Position numbers and translations under genes: made by a program
Shown: positions 45,332 through 55,242 of the stretch, piece after piece
Layout of the letters: every line of letters begins with the position of its first letter
How positions within the stretch are numbered: the stretch's first letter is position 1
The notes under the pieces: model-generated
Seen by the model: the letters and a program-made list of their open reading frames with translations, nothing else
The model's database searches: none
Told to the model about the DNA's origin: nothing
Source: Allochromatium tepidum
Lineage (GTDB): Bacteria; Pseudomonadota; Gammaproteobacteria; Chromatiales; Chromatiaceae
NCBI RefSeq assembly: GCF_018409545.1
Contig: NZ_AP024563.1
Coordinates: 1,752,755 to 1,816,754 of the forward strand
Length of the DNA stretch: 64,000 nt
Reading direction: 5' to 3'

Positions 45332-48067
45332 TCAGTGCGCATCGTCCCAGTTCGCGCCCTCACCGATGTCCACCACCAGCGGCACGGCCAGTTCGGCGGC
45401 GGCCTCCATCGCCTCCCGTACCCGCACCCGGGTTTCCTCGATCGCCGACTCGGCGACCTCCAGCACCAGCTCGTCGTGGACCTGCATGATCAGCCGCACC
45501 GCAGGTCGTTCGGCTTGGATCCAGGCGTCGACGGCGATCATGGCGCGCTTGATGATGTCGGCGGCCGTGCCCTGCATCGGTGCATTGATGGCGGTGCGTT
45601 CGGCGGCGGCGCGTCGGGCCTGGTTGCCGTGGCCGATCTCGGGCAGGTGCAGCCGGCGACCGAAGAGCGTCTCGACATAGCCGTCCTCGCGCGCCTGCCG
45701 GCGGGTGCGGTCCATGAAGTCGCGCACGCCCGGATAGCGCTCGAAATAGCGGTCGACGTACTCCTGGGCTGCGCCGCGTTCGATGCCGAGCTGACGGGCG
45801 AGTCCGAACGCCGACATGCCGTAGATGAGCCCGAAGTTGATGGCCTTGGCCGAGCGGCGCTGTTCGCTGGTGACATCCTCAGGCGCCAGTCCCAGGATCT
45901 CGGCGGCGGTGGCGCGATGGATGTCCTGACCGCCGGCGAAGGCGGCGAGCAGGCGTTCGTCGCCCGAGAGATGGGCCATGATCCGCAGTTCGATCTGCGA
46001 ATAGTCGGCGGCGAGCAGACGATGACCGGGTGCGGCGACGAAGGCGCGGCGGATGCGTCGGCCTTCCTCAGTGCGGATCGGGATGTTCTGGAGGTTGGGA
46101 TCGCTCGACGACAGCCGTCCGGTGGCCGTGACCGCCTGATGATAGGAGGTGTGGACGCGCCCGGTGTCGGGGTCGACCATGCGCGGCAGCTTGTCGGTAT
46201 AGGTCGACCTGAGCTTGGACAGTCCGCGATGGTCGAGGATGATCCGAGGCAGCTCGTGACCGTCGGCGGCCAGCCGTTCGAGGACGTCCTCGGAGGTCGA
46301 GGGTGCGCCCTTGGGCGTCTTGGCGACCACCGGCAGACCCAGCTCGTCGAATAAGATGGCGCCGATCTGCTTGGGCGAACCGAGATTGAAGCGTCGGCCC
46401 GCGACCCGGTAGGCGGATTCCTCCAGTTCGAGGATTTTGCGGGCCAGTTCGGCGCTCTGGGTGGCGAGCTGGGCGCTGTCGATCCGCACTCCGGCGCGTT
46501 CCAGACGCGAGAGCACGGGCACCAGCGGCATCTCGATCTCGCGATAGAGGCGTTCGAGCGTGGGCACGGCGGCCAGACGCGGCTGAAAGACCCGGTGCAG
46601 GCGCAGCGTGACCTCGGCATCCTCGGCGGCATAGGGTCCGGCCTGTTCCAGCGGCACCTGATCGAACCCGATCTGCTTGGCGCCCTTGCCGACGACGTCC
46701 TCGAAGCGGATGGTGTCGTGGTCGAGAAAGCGCTTGGCCAGCGAGTCCAGGTCGTGGCGCGCGGTGCTGTCGAGCACATAGCTTGCGAGCAATGTGTCGT
46801 GGGCGATGCCGCGCAACTGGATGTCGTAGCGGGCGAGCACGCTCATGTCGTACTTGAGGTTCTGGCCGACCTTGGCGCGGTCGGGGTCTTCCAGCAGCGG
46901 TTTCAGACGGGCCAGGACGCGGTCGCGGTCGAGCTGCTCGGGTGCGCCAGGATAGACATGCGCGAGCGGGACATAGGCCGCGTGCCCCGGTTCGAGCGCG
47001 AACGAGACGCCGACCAGCTCGGCCTGCATGGCGTCGAGCGCGGTGGTCTCGGTATCAAAAGCGAAGAGTTCCGCCGTTCGCAGGCGACTCAGCCAGTCAT
47101 CCAGAGCCGCTTCGGTCAGTATCAGCTCGTACTGGGGTTCGGCGCCGGCCTTGGACTCCGTCGAGTGCTCAGCCTCGTGCGAGCGTGCAGCGGTCGGCGC
47201 GCCGGCGACGCCGACACCATCGAGTGTGGCCGGCAGACGGCGCGATTCCAGTCGCTCGTACCAGTTGCGCAGCGTCTCGACGTCCGGCGGAGTGGGGCGC
47301 AGATCGGTCGGCCCGAAATCGAGCGCGACATCACGCTTGATGGTGGCGAGGTCGCGCGCCAGCGGCAGCCGATCGAGAACGGCGCGCAGCGACTCGCCGA
47401 TCTTGCCCTTGACCGTGTCGGCCTGGGCCATGACCCCATCGAGATCGCCATATTCCGCGATCCACTTGACCGCCGTCTTGGGTCCGCACTTGGGCACGCC
47501 GGGGACGTTGTCCACGCTGTCGCCCATCAGGGCCAGATAGTCGACGATGCGCTCGGGCGGCACGCCGAACTTCTCGCGCACCCCATCCGGATCGAGTACT
47601 AGGCCGGTCATGGTGTTGATCAGGGTCACATGCTCGCCGACCAGTTGCGCCAGATCCTTGTCCCCGGTCGAGATCAGGGTCGGCAGACCCGCCGCCGCCG
47701 CTTGCGTGGCCAGGGTGCCGATCACGTCGTCGGCCTCGACCCCAGGCACGACCAGCAACGGCAGCCCCATGGCGCGGATGATCGCCAGCAGCGGCTCGAT
47801 CTGGTCGCGCAGATCCTCCGGCATCGCCGGCCGATTGGCCTTGTAGTCGGGATAGAGGTCGTGACGGAAACCGCGCCCGCCCGCATCGAAGACCACGCCG
47901 ATGTATTCGGGCCGATGATCCTCGATGAGCTTGCGCAGCATGTTGAGCACGCCGACCAGGGCGCCGGTCGGCTCGCCCAGCGAGTTGGTCAGCTTGGGCA
48001 GGGCGTGATAGGCCCGGAACAGATAGCCGGAGGCGTCGACGAGGATTAGGGGATACTGGGGGGGCAT
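45332..48067 (-). CDS. polA: DNA polymerase I
   Basis: A 911-residue repair and Okazaki-fragment polymerase. N-terminal 5' nuclease (LVVPGVEADDVIG, TGDKDLAQLV), a 3'-5' exonuclease with its acidic residues kept (FAFDTETTALD), and the polymerase domain with motif A AADYSQIELRI, motif B AKAINFGLIYGMSAFG and motif C QVHDELVLEV. Length is normal. ATG 48067. A terminator follows at 45162-45201. Confidence 0.97.
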   Translation of the reverse strand: MPPQYPLILVDASGYLFRAYHALPKLTNSLGEPTGALVGVLNMLRKLIEDHRPEYIGVVFDAGGRGFRHDLYPDYKANRPAMPEDLRDQIEPLLAIIRAMGLPLLVVPGVEADDVIGTLATQAAAAGLPTLISTGDKDLAQLVGEHVTLINTMTGLVLDPDGVREKFGVPPERIVDYLALMGDSVDNVPGVPKCGPKTAVKWIAEYGDLDGVMAQADTVKGKIGESLRAVLDRLPLARDLATIKRDVALDFGPTDLRPTPPDVETLRNWYERLESRRLPATLDGVGVAGAPTAARSHEAEHSTESKAGAEPQYELILTEAALDDWLSRLRTAELFAFDTETTALDAMQAELVGVSFALEPGHAAYVPLAHVYPGAPEQLDRDRVLARLKPLLEDPDRAKVGQNLKYDMSVLARYDIQLRGIAHDTLLASYVLDSTARHDLDSLAKRFLDHDTIRFEDVVGKGAKQIGFDQVPLEQAGPYAAEDAEVTLRLHRVFQPRLAAVPTLERLYREIEMPLVPVLSRLERAGVRIDSAQLATQSAELARKILELEESAYRVAGRRFNLGSPKQIGAILFDELGLPVVAKTPKGAPSTSEDVLERLAADGHELPRIILDHRGLSKLRSTYTDKLPRMVDPDTGRVHTSYHQAVTATGRLSSSDPNLQNIPIRTEEGRRIRRAFVAAPGHRLLAADYSQIELRIMAHLSGDERLLAAFAGGQDIHRATAAEILGLAPEDVTSEQRRSAKAINFGLIYGMSAFGLARQLGIERGAAQEYVDRYFERYPGVRDFMDRTRRQAREDGYVETLFGRRLHLPEIGHGNQARRAAAERTAINAPMQGTAADIIKRAMIAVDAWIQAERPAVRLIMQVHDELVLEVAESAIEETRVRVREAMEAAAELAVPLVVDIGEGANWDDAH

Positions 48068-48125
48068 GGGGCGCGTGCTCGGATACGTTGGCCGTCATCG
48101 AAGGTTAAACGGTAGCACACTCGTC

Positions 48126-48155
48126 TTGTGGGGACTTGCCAAGCGTCGCTAGAAT
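48126..48155 (+). promoter_or_regulatory. candidate sigma-70 promoter for the sulfur globule gene
   Basis: TTGTGG (48126-48131) and TAGAAT (48150-48155) with 18-base spacing, 57 bases before the start codon, in the region divergent from polA. Only moderate matches to consensus. Confidence 0.35.
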
Positions 48156-48212
48156 GCCGCCGTACCCGAGACCCAGGGTACAAAGGGTTTTCTCAATGTG
48201 GAGGATCTGAAG

Positions 48213-48533
48213 ATGACGATGAAGCGACTCCTTCTGGCCTCGGCCCTAGCCGGAGCCTCCGCACTCGCCACCTTGCCCGCCAATGCCTTCTGGGGCTGGA
48301 ATCCCTTCGGTTGGGGAGGCGGTCCCTGGGATGGTCCCTGGGGCGGTCCCTGGGGTGGTCCCTGGTACGGCGGCTATCCCTACTATGGCGGCTACTATCC
48401 CTACGGTGTCTACGGCGCACCCTATGGCTGGGGTGTTCCAGTCTACGGCGCTCCCGTCTATGGTTATCCAGGCTACGTCTATCCGGGCTATGCCTATCCC
48501 GCCGCCACTCAGTCGAGCACCAAGAGCCAATAA
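48213..48533 (+). CDS. sulfur-globule-type envelope protein (Gly/Pro/Trp/Tyr-rich)
   Basis: A 106-residue protein with a signal peptide (cleavage after about residue 25, ANA). The mature part starts FWGWNPFGWGG and is built of GPW/GGPW units followed by Tyr-Gly-Pro repeats (YGAPYGWGVPVYGAPVYG), as in the Sgp proteins that coat periplasmic sulfur globules of purple sulfur bacteria. GGAGG lies 8 bases before ATG 48213, preferred to the GTG at 48198. A stem-loop terminator follows, so it is a single-gene unit. Assignment rests on composition, size and export, not on alignment. Confidence 0.72.
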   Translation: MTMKRLLLASALAGASALATLPANAFWGWNPFGWGGGPWDGPWGGPWGGPWYGGYPYYGGYYPYGVYGAPYGWGVPVYGAPVYGYPGYVYPGYAYPAATQSSTKSQ

Positions 48534-48560
48534 GCCTTTTAGCGCTTGATCCCGGCGCTT

Positions 48561-48588
48561 CCGCCCGTACCCTTGCGGGTTCGGGCGG
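48561..48588 (+). terminator. stem-loop after the sulfur globule gene
   Basis: CCGCCCGTACCC and GGGTTCGGGCGG form a 12-bp stem with one mismatch and a 4-base TTGC loop, 28 bases after the stop. No long U-run follows. Confidence 0.55.
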
Positions 48589-48727
48589 GGGTCTCGACAG
48601 CACGCACCCATGCGGTGATTTCGCCGCCGCGCGCACATCTTGCTATGATCTCCGCCGACTGATTGCGGCCCCTCATTCCCGCCGATGGCGACGGCGTGCT
48701 CGCCGCCTGGTGACTGGAGATCCGGAT

Positions 48728-49708
48728 ATGCGCTTGTTGGTAGGTGACATCGGTGGCACGAAGACGGCCCTTGGTCTGGCCGAGACGGATGGCGGCTCCG
48801 TGTGGCTCGGCGAGACCCGCCGCTATCCGAGCGCCTCCTTCGGCTCGCTCAATCAGATCGTGCAGCGCTATCTGCTCGAAACGGGCGCCAAATGCCGGTT
48901 CGCCGTCTTTGCCGTCGCCGGTCCGGTGCACGATCGGCGCTGCGAGACGACCAATCTGCCCTGGATGCTGGACGCCGAGGCCCTGGAGCAGAGCCTGGGC
49001 CTGACCTGCGTGGAACTGCTCAACGATCTGGAGGCCGTCGCCTGGGGTGTGCCCATCCTCGGCTCGGACGATCTGGCCGAACTCCATCCCGGCGATCCGT
49101 GCAGTCAGGGCAACGCCTGTGTCGTGGCCGCCGGGACCGGACTCGGGCAGGCCGGGCTGTTCTGGGACGGGCTGCGTCATCACGCCTTCGCCACCGAGGG
49201 GGGACACTCGGACTTCGCCCCGGCGGATGACCTGGAGTTTGCGCTCCTGAGCTATCTCAAGTCCCGCTTCGGGCGTGTGAGCTGGGAGCGGGTCGTCTCG
49301 GGTCCGGGGATCGTCAACCTGTTCGACTTCCTGCGCTTCCATCATGGCGTTCAGGCACCCGACTGGCTGCAAGCGGCCATCGACACCGGCGGCGACACGG
49401 CGGCCACCATCGCTCAGGCCGCCGCCGAAGATCGCTGTCCGCTGTGCCGCGAGACCCTGAATCTCTTCATGCGTCTCTATGGGCGCGAGGCGGGCAATGC
49501 CGCGCTCAAGCACATGGCGCTCGGCGGGGTCTATCTGGGCGGCGGCATCGCGCTGAAGAATCTGGACTGTCTGCGCCGGGGCGGCTTTTTGGAAGGTTTT
49601 TTCGACAAGGGGCGCATGGGTTCGCTGATGCGACGCATGCCGGTGCGCGTCATCCTGCAACCCAACACCCCGCTGCTCGGCGCGGCGCGCTTTATGGCCC
49701 TGCAATGA
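48728..49708 (+). CDS. glk: glucokinase
   Basis: A 326-residue enzyme that phosphorylates glucose with ATP. GDIGGTKTALGL is the ATP-binding phosphate-1 block, ELLNDLEAVAWG contains the catalytic-base Asp, and the conserved AAGTGLGQAGL and EGGHSDFAP bind the sugar, as in the E. coli-type Glk family. ATG 48728. Its stop overlaps the tamA start by 4 bases, so the genes are probably cotranscribed although their functions are unrelated. Confidence 0.93.
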   Translation: MRLLVGDIGGTKTALGLAETDGGSVWLGETRRYPSASFGSLNQIVQRYLLETGAKCRFAVFAVAGPVHDRRCETTNLPWMLDAEALEQSLGLTCVELLNDLEAVAWGVPILGSDDLAELHPGDPCSQGNACVVAAGTGLGQAGLFWDGLRHHAFATEGGHSDFAPADDLEFALLSYLKSRFGRVSWERVVSGPGIVNLFDFLRFHHGVQAPDWLQAAIDTGGDTAATIAQAAAEDRCPLCRETLNLFMRLYGREAGNAALKHMALGGVYLGGGIALKNLDCLRRGGFLEGFFDKGRMGSLMRRMPVRVILQPNTPLLGAARFMALQ

Positions 49709-51480
49709 GGGTCGCGCGGCATCGACAGGGCTGGTTGCTGTTCTTGCTGACGCTCGGTGTGCTCGGCGCCGCGCCGGCCTGGGCGCTCAAACTCGAGGTC
49801 GAGGTCGAAGGACTCCGGGGCGAGCGCGAGGCCAATGTCCTGGCGCTCCTGAGCATCTACAACGAGCGCGCGGAGACCGATCTGACCGCCGAGCGCGTCG
49901 AGGCCCTGCATCGCCGCGCCCCGGATCAGATCCGCGAGGCGCTCGCGCCCTTCGGACTCTACCGGGTGCGGATCGAGGACCGGCTCGACCGTCCGGCCAA
50001 TGGCGAGGGCACCTGGCGCGCTCACTATCGAATCGAGCCGGGCGAGCCGGTGCGGCTCACCACGGTCGACTATCGGGTCACGGGCGAGGGCGCGGCCGAT
50101 CCGGTCTTCCCCAAGACCTTTCCCATGAAGGCCGGGGACGTGCTCCTGCACGCCGCCTACGAGAAGGCCAAGTCCGACCTCCGCTATGCCGCGACCTCGG
50201 CCGGCTATCTGGACTATCGGCTCGATCGTCATCAGGTGCTGATCGACCCCCTGGCCTACGAGGCGCATCTCTACTTCCACCTGGAGACCGGCCCGCAATA
50301 CCGGCTCGGTGCCGTGCGCTTCAAGCAGGATCTGCTCGACGAGGGTCTGCTCGCGCGCTATGTCCGTTTCGAGCCGGGCGACGTCTACGACCCGGACGTC
50401 CTGCTCGCACTTCAGGGGCGTCTGCTCGGCAGCGAATACTACAGCGATGTCGAGATCATCCCGCTCAAGGACGAGGTCGATGCCGACAACCGGGTGCCGA
50501 TCGAGGTCGTGGCCCAGCGCAACAAGGCCAACAAGTACCGTATCGGTCTGGGCTTCGCCACGGATGTCGGGCCGCGTCTGACCCTGGACTACCGCCGCCG
50601 TTATCTGAATTCTCAGGGCCACAAGCTGAACACCGAGCTGAGCCTGTCACCCGCGCTTTCGCAATGGGAACTGGACTATCGCATCCCGATCCAGGATCCG
50701 ACCCGCGACTACATCGTCGTCAAACCGGTTTCGACCTACTATGACACGGCCACGCGCCAGGGCTGGGTCCACAGTATCCGGGCGGCACACTCGACCCTGA
50801 ACGCGCGCGGCTGGCGGCGCAACCTCGGTCTCGACTATCGCTATGAGGATCTCGACATCAACGAGAGTTCGATGGGGGCCATGAACGAACTGGCGCCCAA
50901 TATCTCCTGGTCCAAGACGGTCGCCGACGATCCGGTCTTCACCAACGACGGCTATCGGATCAAGTACAGTCTGGTCGGGGCCATGCAGGGCGTGGTCTCG
51001 GAGGCGTCCTATCTGAGCGGTCAGATCCAGTTCAAATGGTTGCGGCGTTTCGCGCGCGACTATCGCTTCATCACCCGCACCGACCTGGGCGCGACCTGGG
51101 CCGACAGCGTCGATGACCTGCCGGTGGGGCGGCGCTTCTATGCCGGTGGCGACAACTCCATTCGCGGCTGGGGTTTCGATGCCCTGGGTCCGAACGATCC
51201 CGTGACCGACGAGACGGTCGGCGGGCGCTATCTGGCCGTGGGCAGCCTGGAGTTGGAACGGCGCGTCAAGGGGCCATGGAGCGCGGCGATCTTCACCGAT
51301 TTCGGCAACGCCTTCGATCCCGACTATGAACAGGAGCTGGCCCAGAGTGTCGGCCTGGGCGTGCGCTGGGCTTCGCCGATCGGTCAGGTGCGTTTCGATC
51401 TGGCCTTCGCTATCTCCAAGGACGCGGACGACGGCACGCCGCCCGCCCGGCTGCATATCGTCATCGGGCCGGACCTCTAG
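49705..51480 (+). CDS. tamA: translocation and assembly module subunit TamA
   Basis: A 591-residue Omp85-family outer-membrane protein. Signal peptide (about 28 residues), three POTRA domains, then a 16-strand barrel ending in PARLHIVIGPDL. The Omp85 motif is seen as RRFYAGGDNSIRGW. TamA works with TamB in moving proteins or phospholipids to the outer membrane. ATG 49705 overlaps the glk stop. The tamB gene follows after 15 bases. Confidence 0.93.
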   Translation: MRVARHRQGWLLFLLTLGVLGAAPAWALKLEVEVEGLRGEREANVLALLSIYNERAETDLTAERVEALHRRAPDQIREALAPFGLYRVRIEDRLDRPANGEGTWRAHYRIEPGEPVRLTTVDYRVTGEGAADPVFPKTFPMKAGDVLLHAAYEKAKSDLRYAATSAGYLDYRLDRHQVLIDPLAYEAHLYFHLETGPQYRLGAVRFKQDLLDEGLLARYVRFEPGDVYDPDVLLALQGRLLGSEYYSDVEIIPLKDEVDADNRVPIEVVAQRNKANKYRIGLGFATDVGPRLTLDYRRRYLNSQGHKLNTELSLSPALSQWELDYRIPIQDPTRDYIVVKPVSTYYDTATRQGWVHSIRAAHSTLNARGWRRNLGLDYRYEDLDINESSMGAMNELAPNISWSKTVADDPVFTNDGYRIKYSLVGAMQGVVSEASYLSGQIQFKWLRRFARDYRFITRTDLGATWADSVDDLPVGRRFYAGGDNSIRGWGFDALGPNDPVTDETVGGRYLAVGSLELERRVKGPWSAAIFTDFGNAFDPDYEQELAQSVGLGVRWASPIGQVRFDLAFAISKDADDGTPPARLHIVIGPDL

Positions 51481-51495
51481 TCGAGCACGCGACCG

Positions 51496-54400
51496 ATGGA
51501 CGACACCAAGCCCTCCACGACACCCGAGACCGAACCGGAACAGGTCGCGCCGGCCTCCAAGCCGCGCCGCCGGCGCCGGCTCGTCTGGTTGGCCGGTTCA
51601 GTGCCGGCGCTGATCCTGACGCCGGCGGCCGGACTCGGCGTCCTGCTCGGCACCCAGAGCGGATTGCGCTGGGGTCTGGAACTGGCTCAGCGTCTGGCGC
51701 CCGAGACCCTGAGCGTCGGTCGGATCGAGGGGCGTGTGCTCGACCGTCTCCGATTGTCGGACGTGACGCTGCATCTGCCGACACTGGAGCTGCGCATCGG
51801 CACGCTCGAACTGGACTGGTCGCCGCGCGCGCTCCTGTCCGGTGTGCTCGACGTCGGGCGTTTGGCGGTGCGCGATCTGGACGTGGCACTGGGGCCGAGC
51901 GCCGAGGATGATGAGCCGCTGACCCTGCCGGCGATCGTGCTGCCGCTCGGCGTCGAGGTCGGCGAGCTGAGTCTGGAGCGCTTGCGGATACTGAGGACGG
52001 GAGCCGATGAACCGCTGTTCGCCCTGGAATCGGCCCGACTCACCGACAGCCGTCTCGCCGGCGGTGAACTGGATCTGGGACGCCTGGAGGCGCGTCTGCT
52101 CGATCCCGCCTTGAGCGCCGGTCTCCAGGGCCGGGCGACCCTGACCGGCGATTATCCGCTCGCGCTCGATCTCACCTGGGCGCTGGATCTATCGCCCGAG
52201 GCACGTCTCGCCGGTCAGGGGCCGGTGAGCGGCGATCTGCAACGGCTCGAACTGACTCAGGCTATGAGCGGTCCGGTCGAGGCTCAGCTCGCCGCCGAGG
52301 TGAAGGATGTGCTCGGCGCCCTGGGCTGGGAGGGCCGGATCGAGGTCGCGCGGGTCGATCTGCCGGCCTTCCAGTCCGATCTGCCGCCGATCGAGGCCCA
52401 GGCGCGGCTCACGACAACGGGCACGCTCGACGAGGCGGCGCTTTCGGGTTCGCTCGCGGTCCATGCGCCGGACCGGCCCGATCTGGGACGGCTCGCCCTG
52501 GTGCTCGATCTGCTGTGGAAGGAGGACCGACTGAATGTGCGCGCGCTGGAGCTGACCGAGCAGGTCTCGACGGCCGATCTGCGTCTCCAGGGCGAGCTGG
52601 ATCTGAGCGAAGAGCCGGGCCGATTCGCGCTGGAGGGCGACTGGAAGGGGCTGCGCTGGCCGTTGAGCGGCGACCCGGTCGCCGAATCGGCCGAGGGCGC
52701 ATTGAAGGCCTCGGGGAGCTTCGAGTCCTTCGACTATCGGCTGTCCGGGCGGGTCGCCGGTCCCAGTATTCCGAACACCGCCCTCGAGGTGGCCGGGCAG
52801 GGCACGGCTACAGGTACCCGGCTCGAATCCTTCGCGCTCGACACGCTCGACGGTCGTCTGGAGGGGGCGGGCCGCCTGAGCTGGGCACCGGAACCGGCCT
52901 GGGATCTGAGCCTGCGCGCGACCGGCTTGAATCCGGGCGCCCATGTCCCCGACTGGCCGGGGCGCATCGACGGACGCTTGACCAGCCAGGGCCGGATCGA
53001 CGCGGAGGGGCGCCCGGAATGGACGGCGGTCATCGAGGAGCTGAGCGGACGTCTGCGCGATTATCCACTGGCGGCCGGCGGTCGTGTGCGCATGGAGGGT
53101 GAGCGTCTCCAGATCGAGCGTCTGAGCGCGTCCTCCGGTCCGAGCCGGCTGAACCTGGACGGACACATCGAACAAAGTCTGGATCTCGGCTTCGAGCTGG
53201 ATTCGCCCGATCTGGCGAATCTGTGGCCCGAGGCGCGCGGGCGTCTGAAGGCCACGGGTCGCGTCGAGGGGACGCGCGAGGCGCCGCGCCTCAAGCTCGA
53301 CCTCAGCGGCGAGCGTCTGGCCCTGGCCGAGAACGGCGCGACTGAATTGAGTGGAACGGCCGATCTGGATCTGGCGCCCAATGGACGCTTCACACTCCAA
53401 TTCACGGGACGCGATCTCGCGGCCGGCGGCCTGAGCTGGACGGCGTTCGAGCTGCGCGGCGATGGCCGGATGTCGGACCATCGGCTCTCGGCGCGGCTCC
53501 AGGGCCGGCCGCTCGGACTCAACCTGGAGGCCACGGGCACGCTCGCCGAGGGCGGCGCCTACAACGGTCGTCTGTCGAGACTGGAACTTGACAGCCGGGA
53601 TTGGGGCCAATGGTCGCTCCAGCGTCCGCTGCCGCTGAAGTTCGAGGGCGAACGCATCGCTGCCGGCCCCCTGTGTCTGCGTCAGGCCCAGGGCGCGGGC
53701 GGCTGTATCGGCTTCGAGCAGACCGGGGCCGGACGCTGGAGCGCCGATCTGGATCTGGACCGGCTCGACTTCGCCCTGATCAAGGATTTCCTGCCGGATA
53801 CCCTGAGTGCCGAGGGTTCGGGTCGGGTCAAGGGGCGCTTCCAGGCCGATGGCGCCGTTCTGAACGGCAGTGCCACCGCCGAGATCCCTCAGGGGAGTCT
53901 CAAACTCGATCTGGGCCGGGGCAAACAGGAACGCCTGGATTTCTCCAACACCCGTCTGACGCTGGAGTCGGGCACGGCCGGACTCTCGGCACGGCTCGCA
54001 CTGCCGATCGAGGGACTCGGGCGCATCCAGGGCGATCTGAGCCTGCCCGGCTGGCGGCTGGACGCTCCGGCCCGTCCGGCTCAGGCCCTGCGCGGCGGCC
54101 TGCGCGCCGAGATCCCCGATCTGGCGCCGCTGGCCGGTCTGGTGCCCGACATCAGCGGACTCAAGGGTGGGGTTCGGACGGATCTGAGTCTGAGCGGAAC
54201 CCTCGACCGTCCGGGCGTCACGGGCCGACTGGACATCAAGGGCGTGCATTTCCAGTTGCCGCTGCTCGCGCTCAAGGTCGAGGACATGAACATCCGCGCC
54301 AACGCGCCCTCGATCGAGCGCTTCGACATCCGGGGCGAGGCCGGTCTGGGCGGACGCCAGCTGAAGCTGACCGGCCAGGGACGCACGGGCACGAATGCGG

Positions 54401-55242
54401 CGATGCAGCTCCACATCGAGGGCAACCGGCTCAAGCTCGCCGACACCAGGGAATACTTCGTGCGGCTCTCGCCCGCGATCGACATCGAGGTGAATGCCGA
54501 CGGGGCCGTGGTCGGCGGCGAGATCCGCATCCCCGAGGCACGCATCCGCCCGCGCTCGTTGCCGGAGGGCACCGTCTCGCCATCGAGCGACGTGGTGCTC
54601 AAGACCACGCAGCCCAGCGATCCCTTCCCGGTCAGGCTCGATCTGCGTCTGGTGCTCGGCGACGAGGTCACGATCGACGGCTTCGGTGTGCGCGGGCGGC
54701 TCTCCGGCGCCCTGCGTGTGCTGCAGGAACCGGGGCGCGAGATGCTGGGCGACGGTCAGTTGCAGATCACCGAGGGCCAATACCGTCTGACCGGCGGCTT
54801 CGGCATCGCCGCCGAACTGGGCGCACCGCTCAACATCACCCAGGGCCGGCTCATCTATGCCAAGAGTCCGATCGACAATCCGGGCCTGCTGCTCCAGGCC
54901 GAGCGCGAGGGCGGCGACACCACCGCCGGGGTGCGGGTGGTCGGCACCCTGCGCAATCCCAAGATGACCTTCTTCTCCGACAGCGATCCGGGTCTGACCC
55001 AAGCCGACATCACCAAATATCTGATGACCGGCATCCCGCCCTCGTCCAACGACCGTAACGATCAGGCCGGGCTGGCGGTCGGCACCTATATCGCCCCCAA
55101 GATCTACATGGAATACGAAAGCGGACTCGGCGACACGGCCAACAAGGTCAAGCTGCGCTACGACCTCTCCAAGCACATCGAACTCCAGACCGAGACCGGC
55201 GAGAGTCAAGGTGCCGACATCTTTTTCAAGTTCGAAAACTGA
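51496..55242 (+). CDS. tamB: translocation and assembly module subunit TamB
   Basis: A 1248-residue AsmA-like protein anchored by one N-terminal helix (about residues 34-56) with a very long periplasmic beta-rich region and a C-terminal TamB/DUF490 domain (about 900-1248, with GALRVLQEPGREMLGDGQLQ and RLIYAKSPIDNPGLLL). It bridges the inner membrane to TamA; the long groove is thought to carry phospholipids. Length is normal. It overlaps the acyltransferase gene by 32 bases. Confidence 0.92.
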   Translation: MDDTKPSTTPETEPEQVAPASKPRRRRRLVWLAGSVPALILTPAAGLGVLLGTQSGLRWGLELAQRLAPETLSVGRIEGRVLDRLRLSDVTLHLPTLELRIGTLELDWSPRALLSGVLDVGRLAVRDLDVALGPSAEDDEPLTLPAIVLPLGVEVGELSLERLRILRTGADEPLFALESARLTDSRLAGGELDLGRLEARLLDPALSAGLQGRATLTGDYPLALDLTWALDLSPEARLAGQGPVSGDLQRLELTQAMSGPVEAQLAAEVKDVLGALGWEGRIEVARVDLPAFQSDLPPIEAQARLTTTGTLDEAALSGSLAVHAPDRPDLGRLALVLDLLWKEDRLNVRALELTEQVSTADLRLQGELDLSEEPGRFALEGDWKGLRWPLSGDPVAESAEGALKASGSFESFDYRLSGRVAGPSIPNTALEVAGQGTATGTRLESFALDTLDGRLEGAGRLSWAPEPAWDLSLRATGLNPGAHVPDWPGRIDGRLTSQGRIDAEGRPEWTAVIEELSGRLRDYPLAAGGRVRMEGERLQIERLSASSGPSRLNLDGHIEQSLDLGFELDSPDLANLWPEARGRLKATGRVEGTREAPRLKLDLSGERLALAENGATELSGTADLDLAPNGRFTLQFTGRDLAAGGLSWTAFELRGDGRMSDHRLSARLQGRPLGLNLEATGTLAEGGAYNGRLSRLELDSRDWGQWSLQRPLPLKFEGERIAAGPLCLRQAQGAGGCIGFEQTGAGRWSADLDLDRLDFALIKDFLPDTLSAEGSGRVKGRFQADGAVLNGSATAEIPQGSLKLDLGRGKQERLDFSNTRLTLESGTAGLSARLALPIEGLGRIQGDLSLPGWRLDAPARPAQALRGGLRAEIPDLAPLAGLVPDISGLKGGVRTDLSLSGTLDRPGVTGRLDIKGVHFQLPLLALKVEDMNIRANAPSIERFDIRGEAGLGGRQLKLTGQGRTGTNAAMQLHIEGNRLKLADTREYFVRLSPAIDIEVNADGAVVGGEIRIPEARIRPRSLPEGTVSPSSDVVLKTTQPSDPFPVRLDLRLVLGDEVTIDGFGVRGRLSGALRVLQEPGREMLGDGQLQITEGQYRLTGGFGIAAELGAPLNITQGRLIYAKSPIDNPGLLLQAEREGGDTTAGVRVVGTLRNPKMTFFSDSDPGLTQADITKYLMTGIPPSSNDRNDQAGLAVGTYIAPKIYMEYESGLGDTANKVKLRYDLSKHIELQTETGESQGADIFFKFEN

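Noticed and set aside
48290-48530. Short tandem GGTCCCTGGGG-like repeats considered as a CRISPR or minisatellite
   Set aside because: They encode the GPW repeats of the sulfur-globule-type protein, and there are no spacers of constant length.
52189-55209. About 1000-codon minus-strand frame inside tamB
   Set aside because: Antisense shadow of a high-GC gene; its product is Arg/Gln/Ala-rich with no recognisable motif, while tamB is clear.
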